Below are positions 44,168 to 53,189 of a DNA stretch of 64,000 nucleotides, piece by piece; the stretch's first letter is position 1, and each line of letters opens with the position of its first letter. The translations under genes were made by a program, and so were the position numbers. The stretch comes from Lancefieldella parvula (GTDB lineage: Bacteria; Actinomycetota; Coriobacteriia; Coriobacteriales; Atopobiaceae): NCBI GenBank assembly GCA_023300185.1, contig CP097092.1, positions 186,001 through 250,000 on the forward strand, read 5' to 3'. Under the pieces are notes generated by a model that was not told where the DNA came from, searched no databases, and saw nothing but the letters and a program-made list of their open reading frames with translations.

Positions 44168-45180
44168 CTACAGCTGCTTGACGCTCTTTCGCGAAACCAC
44201 GGTGGTATGCAGCTGCGAAATGCACGGCGCGTAATGGGCGTCAGTCGTCTGGTCAATGAGGCGTTTAACTGCGATTTCTCCCATTTCGTGCTTGGGAACG
44301 TGCACGGAGGTAAGCGAAGGCTGGATCAGCTTGCAGATGCGGTCGTCGTCAAAACCCACAACCGAGACATCGCCTGGGACATCAATGCCCAGCTCACGTA
44401 GGGCGCGGACAACGGTGGCTGCCAGACTATCGCTCTCGCAGAAAAACGCGGTAGGCAGCGAGTCGCGCCTCTGTTCCAGCCAATCGACCAGCTGGTGATA
44501 GGCCTCCTCGGGCGCCGAGTCAACAAGCACGCGGTTGTTCTCGTCAAACGGGAATCGCATGTCGTCCAGCACACGACGCATGCCGTGCTCACGCAGGGGA
44601 TAGTTCTTGCAGCGCTCCACGTGGCCGACGTACCCGATGACCTCGTGGCCGTGCTCAACCAGCAAGCGTGCATGCGCGATACGCTGCGGTTTCGTTGGCG
44701 GTTACCACGCAGTCAAACGGCAGCTTGTCGCTCCAGCTGTCCAGAATCACCAGCGGCAGGCTGAATTCCTCCAGCAAGGAAAACTGATCGTCGGAGACAA
44801 TCTCGGTGGCGAGAAGAACGACGCCAGCTCCCTCGTTTTGTTCCAGCTCTGCAATGTTTTTTCTGCTGGTAACAGGGTCGGGGAGGTCCAAGCGTCACCA
44901 TCGCCGACGGCAGTCCAAGCCTGCGAGCAGCGCGTTCGATGCCGGTATAAACACCTGCTTGGAAGGCGCTTTCGTCGACGATGCGGCCGTTGACGCGCGC
45001 AATCGCAAAAATGATGCGAGAAATCTGAGCCGAGCGGCTGTATCCAAGGCGCACAATGGCCTCCAGAATGATGTGGGTTGCCTTGGCTCCGACGTTGCCT
45101 TTTTCGTTGAGGACATTTGAGACGGTTGCAGGAGAGTAGCCTGTTTCCGCAGCTACATCGCGGATGCTTACCCTTGTCAT
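44168..45180 (-). pseudogene. Broken LacI-family regulator
   Basis: Three frames join into one LacI-type repressor. The HTH start is MTRVSIRDVAAETGYSPATVSNVLNEKG (ATG 45180, after GAGGAGG) and runs to about 44892. The middle (DLPDPVTSRKNIAELEQNEGAGVVLLATE) runs to about 44670. The periplasmic-binding-like end (ARLLVEHGHEVIGYVGHVE...VVGFDDDRICKLIQPSLTSVHVP) ends at 44168. Frameshifts lie near 44888 and 44670. It is divergent from the galactitol-type PTS genes and would have been their regulator. With both shifts real, only a truncated HTH protein of about 150 residues is made. Confidence 0.85.
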
Positions 45181-45219
45181 GGCGTCCTCCTCAAACGTCA
45201 AATAAACAATTCAACTAAT

Positions 45220-45232
45220 ACGTTAAAAACGT
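45220..45232. promoter_or_regulatory. LacI-type operator candidate
   Basis: ACGTTAAAAACGT is a 5-3-5 palindrome with the central CGTT/AACG steps typical of LacI-family sites, 40 bases upstream of the lacI start. It fits autoregulation of the divergent region. Confidence 0.4.
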
Positions 45233-45298
45233 TTTACCTGCAAGTACTTCATAAAACTAATACATCCACTATATAAAAGTTGTATAGATAAAACAACG

Positions 45299-45327
45299 TG
45301 GACAATCTTGTTTAATTTGTTTACAAT
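45299..45327 (+). promoter_or_regulatory. Promoter candidate for the PTS operon
   Basis: TGGACA (45299-45304) and TACAAT (45322-45327) are separated by 17 bases. The leader to the IIB start at 45558 contains GC-rich degenerate CAGCCGC repeats (45411-45510) and a GGCGAGAA motif at 45523. Confidence 0.5.
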
Positions 45328-45557
45328 ACCAACGTTAAGTGTTTAGAAGCCGAGAAACCCGGGCAATAAACAGGTAACATCGGCACAAAGGTTGATGTGT
45401 CAGCACGATAGCCGCACGCAGCCGCCAGCACGGCAGCCGCTTGCAGCACGCACCAGCACGGCAGCCGCGTGTCCCGCACGCAGCCGCCGGCACAACTGCT
45501 AGCACATCAGCCACATACCAGGGCGAGAAAATCTCGTCCTGTCTCGAAGGAGAAGAC

Positions 45558-45839
45558 ATGAAAAAGGTAGTCGTAGCTTGTGGTTCCGGTATCGCAACCT
45601 CTACTGCTGTTGAGGCTAAGGTCAAGGATCTTCTCGATTCCAACGGCCTTGCTGGAACTTACAACATTGTTAAGTGCTCCATTGGCGAGGCAGTCAGCCA
45701 GTGCGCAGACGCAGATATCCTCATTGCAACTACTGAGGCACCTGCAAGTATTACCTGCCCATATGTCAGCGGCGTTCCTTTCCTCACCACCATTGGTAAG
45801 GCAGCTGCGGAACAGCAGATTCTTGACATCCTCAAGTAA
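45558..45839 (+). CDS. gatB: PTS galactitol-type EIIB component
   Basis: This 93-residue cytosolic domain carries the phospho-cysteine loop ACGSGIATS (C8) of lactose/galactitol-type IIB proteins and passes phosphate from IIA to the incoming sugar at IIC. The frame is open for 39 codons upstream, but GAAGGAG just before ATG 45558 sets the start. First gene of the IIB-IIC-membrane protein-IIA cluster. Galactitol specificity is a family label only. Confidence 0.9.
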   Translation: MKKVVVACGSGIATSTAVEAKVKDLLDSNGLAGTYNIVKCSIGEAVSQCADADILIATTEAPASITCPYVSGVPFLTTIGKAAAEQQILDILK

Positions 45840-45948
45840 GTAGTTCGGTAATTTACACCCGCTTGCCAACGGTTGTCCGCTCGGCCGCTCGCCAGCGGCT
45901 GACCGCCAACGGCGACGGGTGTTTGTTTTTGTTCGAAAGAAGGTAAGT

Positions 45949-47373
45949 GTGGAAGTAGTAATTTCATTCTTCTCGTTCCTTCAGGGCCTCGGTGTTGCAG
46001 TCATGATGCCAATCATCCTGACCATCATCGGTTGCGCTCTGGGAGCAGGCTTTGGTAAGAGCCTCAAAGCTGGCCTTATGGTCGGCGTTGGCTTTATCGG
46101 CCTTAACCTCGTCATCAACCAGCTGTTTGGTACCGCAATTGGACCTGCAGTTCAGGAGATGATTCACCGCTTTGGTCTGACCCTCAACGTCATCGACGTC
46201 GGTTGGCCAGCAGGTGCAGCAATTGCACTCGGCACCACCATTGGTCTGGTTATCATTCCTTTGGCACTCATCGTTAACCTGCTTCTTGTCCTGGTTAACT
46301 TCACCCAGACAGTCAACGTCGACATCTGGAACTACTGGCACTACGCATTCGTCGGCTCCCTTGTTGCAAACGTCACCAACAACATCATGCTTGGCTTTGC
46401 TGCAGCAATCATCGACGAGGTCATCCTGCTTGTTCTTGCTGACGCAACCGCAAAGGACGTCCAGAAGGCACTCAACATGCCAGGCGTTTCTATCTCCCAG
46501 GGCTTCTCGCTTGCTTACGCACCAGTTGCTATGGGTCTGAACTGGCTGATCGACAAGATCCCTGGCGTTCGCGACATCGACATTGACGTCGAGTCCATGC
46601 AGAAGCGTTTTGGCGTCTTCGGCGAGCCACTGTTCATCGGCACCGTCATCGGCCTCATCATCGGCTGCGTTGCATACTTCGACGCTGCTGACGTCGCAGG
46701 CTCCATCACCAAGATCCTGACCATCGGCGTCACCCTTGGCTCCGTTCTGATCCTCATCCCTCGTATGGCAGCTCTTCTGATGGAAGGCCTCCTGCCAATC
46801 TCCGAGGCAGCTTCTAACTTCATCCAGCAGCGCGTTAAGAACCGCGGCAACATCTGGATCGGCCTCGACTCCGCAGTTGCAGTTGGCCACCCAGTCACCC
46901 TGTCCCTGGCTCTGATCTGCATTCCTCTGATGGTTCTGTTTGCACTTCTGCTTCAGCCAGTTGGCAACCAGACTCTGCCATTCGTCGACCTTGCTGCTGG
47001 CACCTACATGCTCGCAGTCGCAGTACCTGTCTGCAAGGGTAACGGCTTCCGCGGCCTGATCATCGGCATTGTTTCCGTCATCATCGGCCTGCTGATCTCC
47101 ACCGCTCTTGCTCCACTCATCACACAGTCTGCAACTCAGGCTGGCTTCGACATCGCAGCTGCAGTTGGTAGCACCGGCGTTGCTGGTTCTTCCCTGATCA
47201 CCGTCCTTTCCGACGGCGGCAGCCCACTATCCGGCCTGTTTGTCCTGTTCTCCAGCATCAACCCAATCGTTGGCGTTGTAGTAACCGGCGCAATCGCTTG
47301 CGCACTTGCTGTGTGGAACCGTAGCCGCATCCTCAAGGAGGCTGCTGCAATGCACGAGGCTCAGGAGGCTTAG
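45949..47373 (+). CDS. gatC: PTS galactitol-type EIIC component
   Basis: A 474-residue membrane protein of the GatC family with about ten spans. It imports and phosphorylates a polyol or sugar with IIB and IIA. Recognisable stretches are GLGVAVMMPIILTIIGCALGAG at the start, VDIWNYWHYAFVGSLVANVTNN near 125 and HPVTLSLALICIPLMVL near 310. GTG 45949 follows GAAAGAAGG; the frame opens ten codons earlier. Strongly biased codons suggest that this transporter is in use, although both its regulator and the nearby hydrolase are broken. Confidence 0.9.
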   Translation: MEVVISFFSFLQGLGVAVMMPIILTIIGCALGAGFGKSLKAGLMVGVGFIGLNLVINQLFGTAIGPAVQEMIHRFGLTLNVIDVGWPAGAAIALGTTIGLVIIPLALIVNLLLVLVNFTQTVNVDIWNYWHYAFVGSLVANVTNNIMLGFAAAIIDEVILLVLADATAKDVQKALNMPGVSISQGFSLAYAPVAMGLNWLIDKIPGVRDIDIDVESMQKRFGVFGEPLFIGTVIGLIIGCVAYFDAADVAGSITKILTIGVTLGSVLILIPRMAALLMEGLLPISEAASNFIQQRVKNRGNIWIGLDSAVAVGHPVTLSLALICIPLMVLFALLLQPVGNQTLPFVDLAAGTYMLAVAVPVCKGNGFRGLIIGIVSVIIGLLISTALAPLITQSATQAGFDIAAAVGSTGVAGSSLITVLSDGGSPLSGLFVLFSSINPIVGVVVTGAIACALAVWNRSRILKEAAAMHEAQEA

Positions 47374-47481
47374 TCCCGTCCCGAGCAGGCCTCGTTGCCT
47401 ACAGAAAATCGCAAGGAGGCTCGTCCAGGTTCCGCTTGGCGAGCCTCTCTGTTTACCGCTTGACCCAAAAGGCGAGAAACC

Positions 47482-48168
47482 ATGTCCACTCCAAAGTCCT
47501 CTTCAACCAGCAAGCGCCCGTCGGCCGACGGCCGCACCGACGCCGCAGCCGCGACCCGCGCCGACGCCGCCGCCGCGACCCGCGCCAGCGCTGACGCCGC
47601 CGCGACCAGCGCCGATGCCGCAGCCGCGACCCGCACCGCGACTAGCGCCGATGCCGCAGCCGCGACCGCGACCAAGCCGGTCACGTACACGTACGACCGC
47701 CGACGCTACCTCATCGACGTGCTGCTACCCAACTACGTCTCGATAGTCGTGCTCATCGCGGCAGTCGTGCTGTTTGCACTCGGATTTATCCGCTGGTTGA
47801 TGCTCTTTCTGGTTGTGGTTTGCCTGTACTCGATTCTCAACGCGTTTCTCGCGCATGCCTATCCTGAACAGGTTATTCTCGCCCCAGACTCAATCACGTT
47901 TGTGACGGGTAAACACAAATCAACCTACAAGTTGTCCCAGATCACGCAGATTCGCGTGCGAGAGGCTCCGCAAGGACTGCGCTCGTACGTGCGCATCAAC
48001 AAGGCCACGCCGCTGCAGGGTCGCTTCTATCTGACCTGCGGCGATATGACCGACGCGCAGGGCAACGACGCTCGAGAGGTCTACAAGCTGCTGCTCGACC
48101 TCGAGGCAAAACTAGATCCCGACGGATTGCGCGTGCGAGCGCGCCGCCAGCAACAGAAAGGGGAGTAG
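47482..48168 (+). CDS. Small membrane protein with Ala/Thr/Asp-rich repetitive N-terminus
   Basis: The first 65 residues are a degenerate repeat of DAAAATRA-type units (alanine, threonine, aspartate and arginine only). Then come two membrane spans (LLPNYVSIVVLIAAVVLFAL and WLMLFLVVVCLYSILNAFL, about 78-118) and a cytosolic PH-like beta-rich domain (TFVTGKHKSTYKLSQITQIRV...). No known PTS role is recognised. It sits three bases before gatA and shares the operon, so a link to the transporter is possible. The GC-rich repeat may vary in length between strains. The start is ATG 47482 beside a GGCGAGAA motif, with no clear ribosome site. Confidence 0.6.
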   Translation: MSTPKSSSTSKRPSADGRTDAAAATRADAAAATRASADAAATSADAAAATRTATSADAAAATATKPVTYTYDRRRYLIDVLLPNYVSIVVLIAAVVLFALGFIRWLMLFLVVVCLYSILNAFLAHAYPEQVILAPDSITFVTGKHKSTYKLSQITQIRVREAPQGLRSYVRINKATPLQGRFYLTCGDMTDAQGNDAREVYKLLLDLEAKLDPDGLRVRARRQQQKGE

Positions 48169-48170
48169 CA

Positions 48171-48644
48171 ATGGCTACAACCGACGCTGAGCTCCTAAAG
48201 CCCGAGCTTGTTTTCTTTGACATTGAGGCTAAGGACGCCTTTGAGCTGTTTGACCAGCTCGAGGCCCGCCTGAGCAACCTCGGCTACATCAAGGACACCT
48301 GGAAAGATGCTATTTCAACTCGCGAGAAGAACTATCCAACCGGACTCGCTTTTCCTGCAGGTGAGATTGCTATTCCACACACCGATCCTGTCAACCTTGA
48401 GAAGCCTTACATTGCAATCGTGAAGCCATCCAGCCCAATCAACTTTGAGCCAATGGGTGGCGACGGCGACACTGTTCCAGCAAAACTCGTCATTAACCTG
48501 GGTATTATGCGTGACGGCGGCCAGGTAGAGATGCTCCAGAGCCTGATGGGCATCTTCATGGACGAGGCAAAGTCCGCCGACGTCTTTGGCCAGACCACCG
48601 CAGAAGGTATGGTCGCCGCGTTCTCCAAGTACCTCTCCGAGTAG
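48171..48644 (+). CDS. gatA: PTS fructose/galactitol-type EIIA component
   Basis: The 157-residue IIA domain (mannitol/fructose-type fold) accepts phosphate from HPr on H70 in IAIPHTDP. Further family segments are FPAGEIAIPHTDPVNL and the C-terminal LLQSLMGIF-like helix (MLQSLMGIFMDEAKS). AAAGGGGAG precedes the ATG. It closes the PTS operon; a repeat-borne terminator follows at 48756. Confidence 0.9.
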   Translation: MATTDAELLKPELVFFDIEAKDAFELFDQLEARLSNLGYIKDTWKDAISTREKNYPTGLAFPAGEIAIPHTDPVNLEKPYIAIVKPSSPINFEPMGGDGDTVPAKLVINLGIMRDGGQVEMLQSLMGIFMDEAKSADVFGQTTAEGMVAAFSKYLSE

Positions 48645-48739
48645 CGCGACCAGCGCGGGCAGCGCGCGCAACCGGCTGCGACCGGCGCGAATGGGCACAG
48701 ACGCGACCAGTGCGAACACTGCGGCGAACGTCCGCGAAA

Positions 48740-49063
48740 TTGAAATTTGCACGTTAATGAGCCCCAAACTTTAGTTTGGGGCTCATTTTTGGCGAATTTG
48801 GGCCCAAAAAGGTAAAAAATGCGTTTAGTTGGAGTATTCATTTTAAAAATGAGCTGTTTTGACTCAATTAGTAAAAGAAATAGTTAAAACTTTTTCGCCT
48901 TATCCTGGGCAAACATAAAGATAAAAAATTGAACTAAATTCCTCGATCCCCAACTAAACGCATTTTTTACCGCTTTAGCTCTCAAAAACGGCAATTTTCC
49001 GAGTCCTGTGAAAATTTTGACGTATAAAACGTATGAAATATGCAATATCGTGCATAACGGCGT
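48740..49063. repeat. Intergenic repeat family B, long copy 2
   Basis: Direct copy of 43660-43983, differing at few positions, with the same terminator hairpin (48756-48790) and the 161-base element 48811-48971 bounded by the 22-bp inverted repeat. The two copies bracket the lacI-PTS region as direct repeats about 5 kb apart. It makes up most of the gap 48645-49130; the rest is GC-rich GCGACC/GCGAAC words. Confidence 0.92.
48756..48790 (+). terminator. Terminator of the PTS operon, within repeat B
   Basis: AATGAGCCCCAAAC pairs with GTTTGGGGCTCATT around a four-base loop (TTTA), followed by T5; 111 bases after the gatA stop. Confidence 0.92.
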
Positions 49064-49130
49064 CAATCCGTGGCTACAAGCAGTATTCCTTTGGTGTCGG
49101 AGCCAGACTACGCCAAGCAAATCCACTGAA

Positions 49131-50771
49131 TTACGCGACTAGGCTGTATGCTCGCGAGCTAGCAGCAACAAAAGTGCTGTTCAACGTTAGACGCTCGGAC
49201 GCAGGGAACCATCGCGTCGAGAAAACTACGCGACCATCGTTCAGGTAAATCTCCACGGTAGAGCCGTCAACAATAACACGCAGGTCAGAGAGCTGCTTTA
49301 GCTCAATAGAGCGTTGAGTTCTGCCTGCAGCGGTGTTCTCGTCAATGAATCTGCAAGGTAAAAATGCCCTTGGAGTAAGAAAGCACAAGCGCGTCGTTGA
49401 GAGTAAGCATTCCGTCTCCAGAGATGCCAGAAATCTCAATATCCGCAGATAGTTGACCTATTTCGACGACAGTGTCGGCGACAAATTCCACACATTCGCG
49501 TCGCTTAGCATCAAGCTTTTTAACAGGACGCTGCAGGATAACGCCATCACCAGACAGCGAAAGTTCTCGCGGCAGAGTAAGGTTGTGGCAGAATCCAATG
49601 CCTTCAGGATAACTATGGTAAGTCGGATCGATGATGCCCATCCATCCAATCAAAATGGTTCGACCAGAATCGTCGACGAACGTTTGAGGTGCGTAGAAGT
49701 CAAAACCATGATCCCAGAGCACAAAGCTTTCGGTGGAAACAGTTTCAACATTGATAAGCTTCTGCCCCTCTGGAAGCGGAAAATAGCCCGACTGCCAGAT
49801 GTTTTGCCACTTGTCGAGAGGCTCGCTTGAAGCATTCTCTTGCAAGTTAGCTGAATCGTTTAAGCGCGACCCCTTGGACGCACCGATGCTTGACTCCGTA
49901 CCAGCACTTGGCTCCGTACTAGCGCTTGGCTCCGTACCAGCGCCTTCTCTTAGCCCCTGCGGACACATAGATAGAAACTCCTGGTCATCTAGCTGCACCA
50001 AAAAAGGGCATTCCCACATGTAGCCAAACGCCTCGCGATGACCCAGGGCGTTAGTCCCGCGTATAACCGAGTGGAGCGTCCACGACTCGCCACAATCACT
50101 GGAGTCGTAAATCAACACCGCTCCCGAATCGCAGCGTTCATCTGCGGATTTCGCGGGACCAGCCGCAGTGTCCCTCTCGCGAGCACCTAACAGCATGCGC
50201 AGAACCCCGTCTTGCTCCCAAACCTTCGGGTCGCGCACGTGGTTTGTGCAGGTATCGGGGTAGTCGGCCGGCTTCAAAACAACGCGCTTTGGCGAGAAAC
50301 TCCGTCCATCTTCAGAGGTCACCATGACCTCGTAGGCCTCTCGACCGACGTCAATGCCGTCGGCTTCTGGGTGCGTTTCGTCCATAACGTTGCCGGTATA
50401 GAAGAGCCGCATGACCTCGCCGGCCGCGTCGCGACCGCCATCGCGGCCGCCATCGTCGCCGTCCGCGTCGTTGCCGGCTGCTGCAGTCGCCGTCCGCAAC
50501 GTTGCGCGTCTCAATCCAGGCCGAACCCGAAAACACACCGTCCTTATCGCAAGCTGCGTCTGGAGAAATTGCAATAGGAAGCGTCTCCCAAGAGAGCAAA
50601 TCCTTGCTCACAGCATGTCCCCAGTAAGCGCAGCTCGTTGGCAGGCCACTCGGGAGTGTACTGGTAAAACGCGTGGTAGACGGACTTAAACTGACAAAGT
50701 CCGTTGGGATCATTCATCCAACCCTGAGGTGGGAAGAGATGAAATTGTGGCGTCCAAAAGTCGTTTGTCAT
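49131..50771 (-). pseudogene. Broken GH32 hydrolase (sucrose-6-phosphate hydrolase/levanase type)
   Basis: Four frames read as one glycoside hydrolase family 32 enzyme. Start ATG 50771 gives MTNDFWTPQFHLFPPQGW, with the nucleophile motif WMNDPNG. A second frame continues YWGHAVSKDLLSWETLPIAI...DGVFSGSAW, a third VMRLFYTGNVMDE...HVRDPKVW (RDP stabiliser)...WECPFLV (acid/base ECP), and a fourth FIDENTAAGRTQRSIEL...VEIYLNDGRVVFSTR. Shifts lie near 50630, 50490 and 49350. A GC-rich stretch encoding DADGDDGGRDGGRD and a TEPSAST repeat are unusual inserts. All three catalytic motifs survive, so the loss is recent or partly sequence error. It would have split a sugar taken in by the cell. Confidence 0.85.
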
Positions 50772-50985
50772 AGCGCTCCGTCTTTCGCATTTCTTGCAAT
50801 TATTATGGCATGTGCGCGCAAAGTTCGTGCAGGTAGGTTTAATTCGTTTTGAGTTGCGGTACAGTAAATGCATACAACATCCAAGGCCGATCGCACCCGC
50901 GCCGCCCGCGCCTGCGCCACCCGCGCCGCGCCGTACCTGCACGCACCTCGCCCCGCCGGTCTTGCCCGAACCAGAAAGGATACCT

Positions 50986-52248
50986 ATGCCTGAAACTACG
51001 CCTAACCAGCTCCCCGATGTCGCCGAGCGCTTCATGCGCTACGTGCAGGTTGACTCCCAGTCCAACCCCGACAACGATACCGTAACGCCTTCCACGCCTG
51101 CTCAGCACGAGATGGCTCGCTACCTGGGCGAAGAGCTCAAGGCGCTGGGCTGCACCGACGTCACCGTCGACGAGCACGCCTACGTCACCGGCACCTTCGC
51201 CGCATCCAAGGGCGCCGAGTCGGCTCCCGCGCTGATGCTTTGCTCGCACCTGGACTCCGTCATCGACGCGCCTGCCTCGGGCATCAAGCCGCACGTCGTC
51301 CACTACGAGGGCGGTGACCTGGTTGCCGGCGTCGTCAACGGCAAGACCATCGCTACCACCCAGGAGCAGGTCCCTGACCTCAAGGATTTTGTGGGCATGG
51401 ACATCATTTGCTCCGACGGCTCCACGCTGCTTTCCGCTGACGATAAGGCCGGTGTGGCTGAGATCTGTGCGCTGCTCAAGCGCCTGGGCGACAACCCTGA
51501 GCTCGCACACCCTACGCTCAAGATTGCGTTTGTCCCTGACGAGGAGATCGGTCACGGTGCAAGCCTGCTTGACCTGGACAAACTCGGCGCAGCGTACGGA
51601 TACACCGTCGACGGCGAGGCTCTCGGCGAGTTCAACTACGAGTGCTTCAACGCCGCCCACGCCGACGTCTACTTCAAGGGCGTCATGGTTCACCCCGGCA
51701 GCGCCAAGGACGTCATGATCAACGCAATTACCGTGGCTTCCGAGTTCCAGCAGATGGTCCCCGCCTTCGAGCGTCCTGAGCACACCGAGGGCTACGAGGG
51801 CTTCTACCACCCAATCGCCATCGAGGGCTCCGCGTCCGAGGTCAAGCTCAGCTACATCGTCCGCGACCACGACGCCCAGATTTTTGCCAACCGCCAGCAG
51901 GTCCTGCAGGATATCGCCGCGTTCTTGAACAAGCGCTATGGCGAGAATACCGTCCGCGTTGAGATTCACCAGGAGTATCGCAACATGGCCGAGAAGTTCG
52001 ACGGCTACGAGTTCCTGATTGATTATGCACTTGAGGCAAATCGCGAGGTTGGTATTGAGCCTAAGCCTGTTGCTGCTCGTGGCGGTACCGATGGCGCTCA
52101 GCTCACGTTCCGCGGCCTGCCATGCCCCAACATTGCTACCGGCGGATACAACGCTCACTCCGTGCGTGAGTTTGTCCCCGTGCCAAGCCTTGAGGTCACC
52201 GTTGACCTTCTGGAGAAGCTCGTCGCCAAGTTTGCTGCTCGCGGCTAG
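50986..52248 (+). CDS. pepT: Peptidase T (aminotripeptidase)
   Basis: PepT removes N-terminal residues from tripeptides in the cytosol with two zinc ions. The 420-residue product has the M20 metal-site motifs LCSHLDSVIDAP (near residue 85), SADDKAGVAEI (near 150), PDEEIGHGA (near 184) and GGTDGAQLTFRGLPCPNIATGGYNAHS near 370. The frame is open from 50794, but AAAGGA before ATG 50986 and the family length fix the start. The 200 bases upstream are GC-rich degenerate repeats. Divergent from the broken GH32 gene. Confidence 0.95.
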   Translation: MPETTPNQLPDVAERFMRYVQVDSQSNPDNDTVTPSTPAQHEMARYLGEELKALGCTDVTVDEHAYVTGTFAASKGAESAPALMLCSHLDSVIDAPASGIKPHVVHYEGGDLVAGVVNGKTIATTQEQVPDLKDFVGMDIICSDGSTLLSADDKAGVAEICALLKRLGDNPELAHPTLKIAFVPDEEIGHGASLLDLDKLGAAYGYTVDGEALGEFNYECFNAAHADVYFKGVMVHPGSAKDVMINAITVASEFQQMVPAFERPEHTEGYEGFYHPIAIEGSASEVKLSYIVRDHDAQIFANRQQVLQDIAAFLNKRYGENTVRVEIHQEYRNMAEKFDGYEFLIDYALEANREVGIEPKPVAARGGTDGAQLTFRGLPCPNIATGGYNAHSVREFVPVPSLEVTVDLLEKLVAKFAARG

Positions 52249-52510
52249 CACCTGCGCTGACCGCGCTGCTCGCAGCTAGCGCCATCGCACCCGCATCGCA
52301 CGCGAGCCACGCCGTCACACCTGCCGCGCTCGCACTGCCCGCGACCTGCGCCGCCGCGCCGCGCGACCGTTTGACGTGCAGCTTTGCCATTCATAGCTAG
52401 ATTTCTACCGTCTACGCTCCCGTTCACCCTTGTCAATAAATGGTGTGCGGGAGCGTAGCATAATTATGAAGGGTCATTGTTCTTTTTTTCACGGAGTAAG
52501 GGAGGTCGCA

Positions 52511-52666
52511 ATGCTCGCAGTGTTTTTTGGAATTGTTGTCGTTGCGGCACCCGTTATAGCTGCGTTTTTAGAGCACTCGGGAAACGTTGGAATTTCCGAG
52601 CGTCGCCACAGCCACCACGATACCTACGTGACTCCCGCATGCGCTCACACGTTCGCTCATTATTGA
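52511..52666 (+). CDS. Small one-span membrane ORF, possibly the first part of the next gene
   Basis: ATG 52511 has a strong AAGGGAGG site and begins MLAVFFGIVVVAAPVIAAFLEHSG, one membrane span, then a histidine-containing polar stretch to a stop at 52666. The next frame starts one base later without a ribosome site and has two more spans. A single three-span protein split by a frameshift near 52650 is likely. No family recognised. Confidence 0.45.
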   Translation: MLAVFFGIVVVAAPVIAAFLEHSGNVGISERRHSHHDTYVTPACAHTFAHY

Positions 52667-52667
52667 C

Positions 52668-53054
52668 ATGGCATTTGTCAGCGCAATCGCAGTTATTCTC
52701 GGCTGGCTTTGCTACGTTAACGTGTTTACGCCAAACCCAGACATTGTTATGGCGTTTTTTGCGTCCTTCTCGGTTGTCATGTTTATGGCGTGGTACATCT
52801 TGAGTCGTTATAAGGTCTCGCTTTTTGATGACGAGATGGTTGTAGTGCCCTTTGTAGGCTCTGAAATTTCCATCAACTACCAGGACATTAAGCGCATGGA
52901 GTGGGTTGGCGGCCGTCGGGGCTCCGGGTTTAGAGATCTTCTAATTTTGACTTCGAATGCGTCAAAGGTGCGTCTCTCGGGTATGATTGGACTAGACCAA
53001 GTGTTGCTCAAGATTGATCGCTTTGACGTCTTGGCACATAGTTCAACTAGATAG
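52668..53054 (+). CDS. Membrane protein with PH-like domain
   Basis: The 128 residues comprise two spans (AFVSAIAVILGWLCYVNVF, IVMAFFASFSVVMFMAWYI) followed by a beta-rich cytosolic domain (RYKVSLFDDEMVVVPFVGSEISINYQDIKRMEW) like bacterial PH domains. Function unknown. It probably continues the preceding small frame, as its own ATG has no ribosome site. Confidence 0.5.
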   Translation: MAFVSAIAVILGWLCYVNVFTPNPDIVMAFFASFSVVMFMAWYILSRYKVSLFDDEMVVVPFVGSEISINYQDIKRMEWVGGRRGSGFRDLLILTSNASKVRLSGMIGLDQVLLKIDRFDVLAHSSTR

Positions 53055-53189
53055 AAGTACAAAGATGCAGCTTGGAGCTGTGTCGAGCTTAGCTCAAGTC
53101 AGCGTTGCGTTAGCTGCGTCAACTTGAAGCTGCGACGTACGCGTCGCGTCCACACCAACCTGCGCAGCATGCAGTAACGGGGGACGTTT

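Noticed and set aside
50839..52251. A 470-codon minus-strand frame
   Set aside because: Antisense to pepT, which carries all M20 metal-site motifs.
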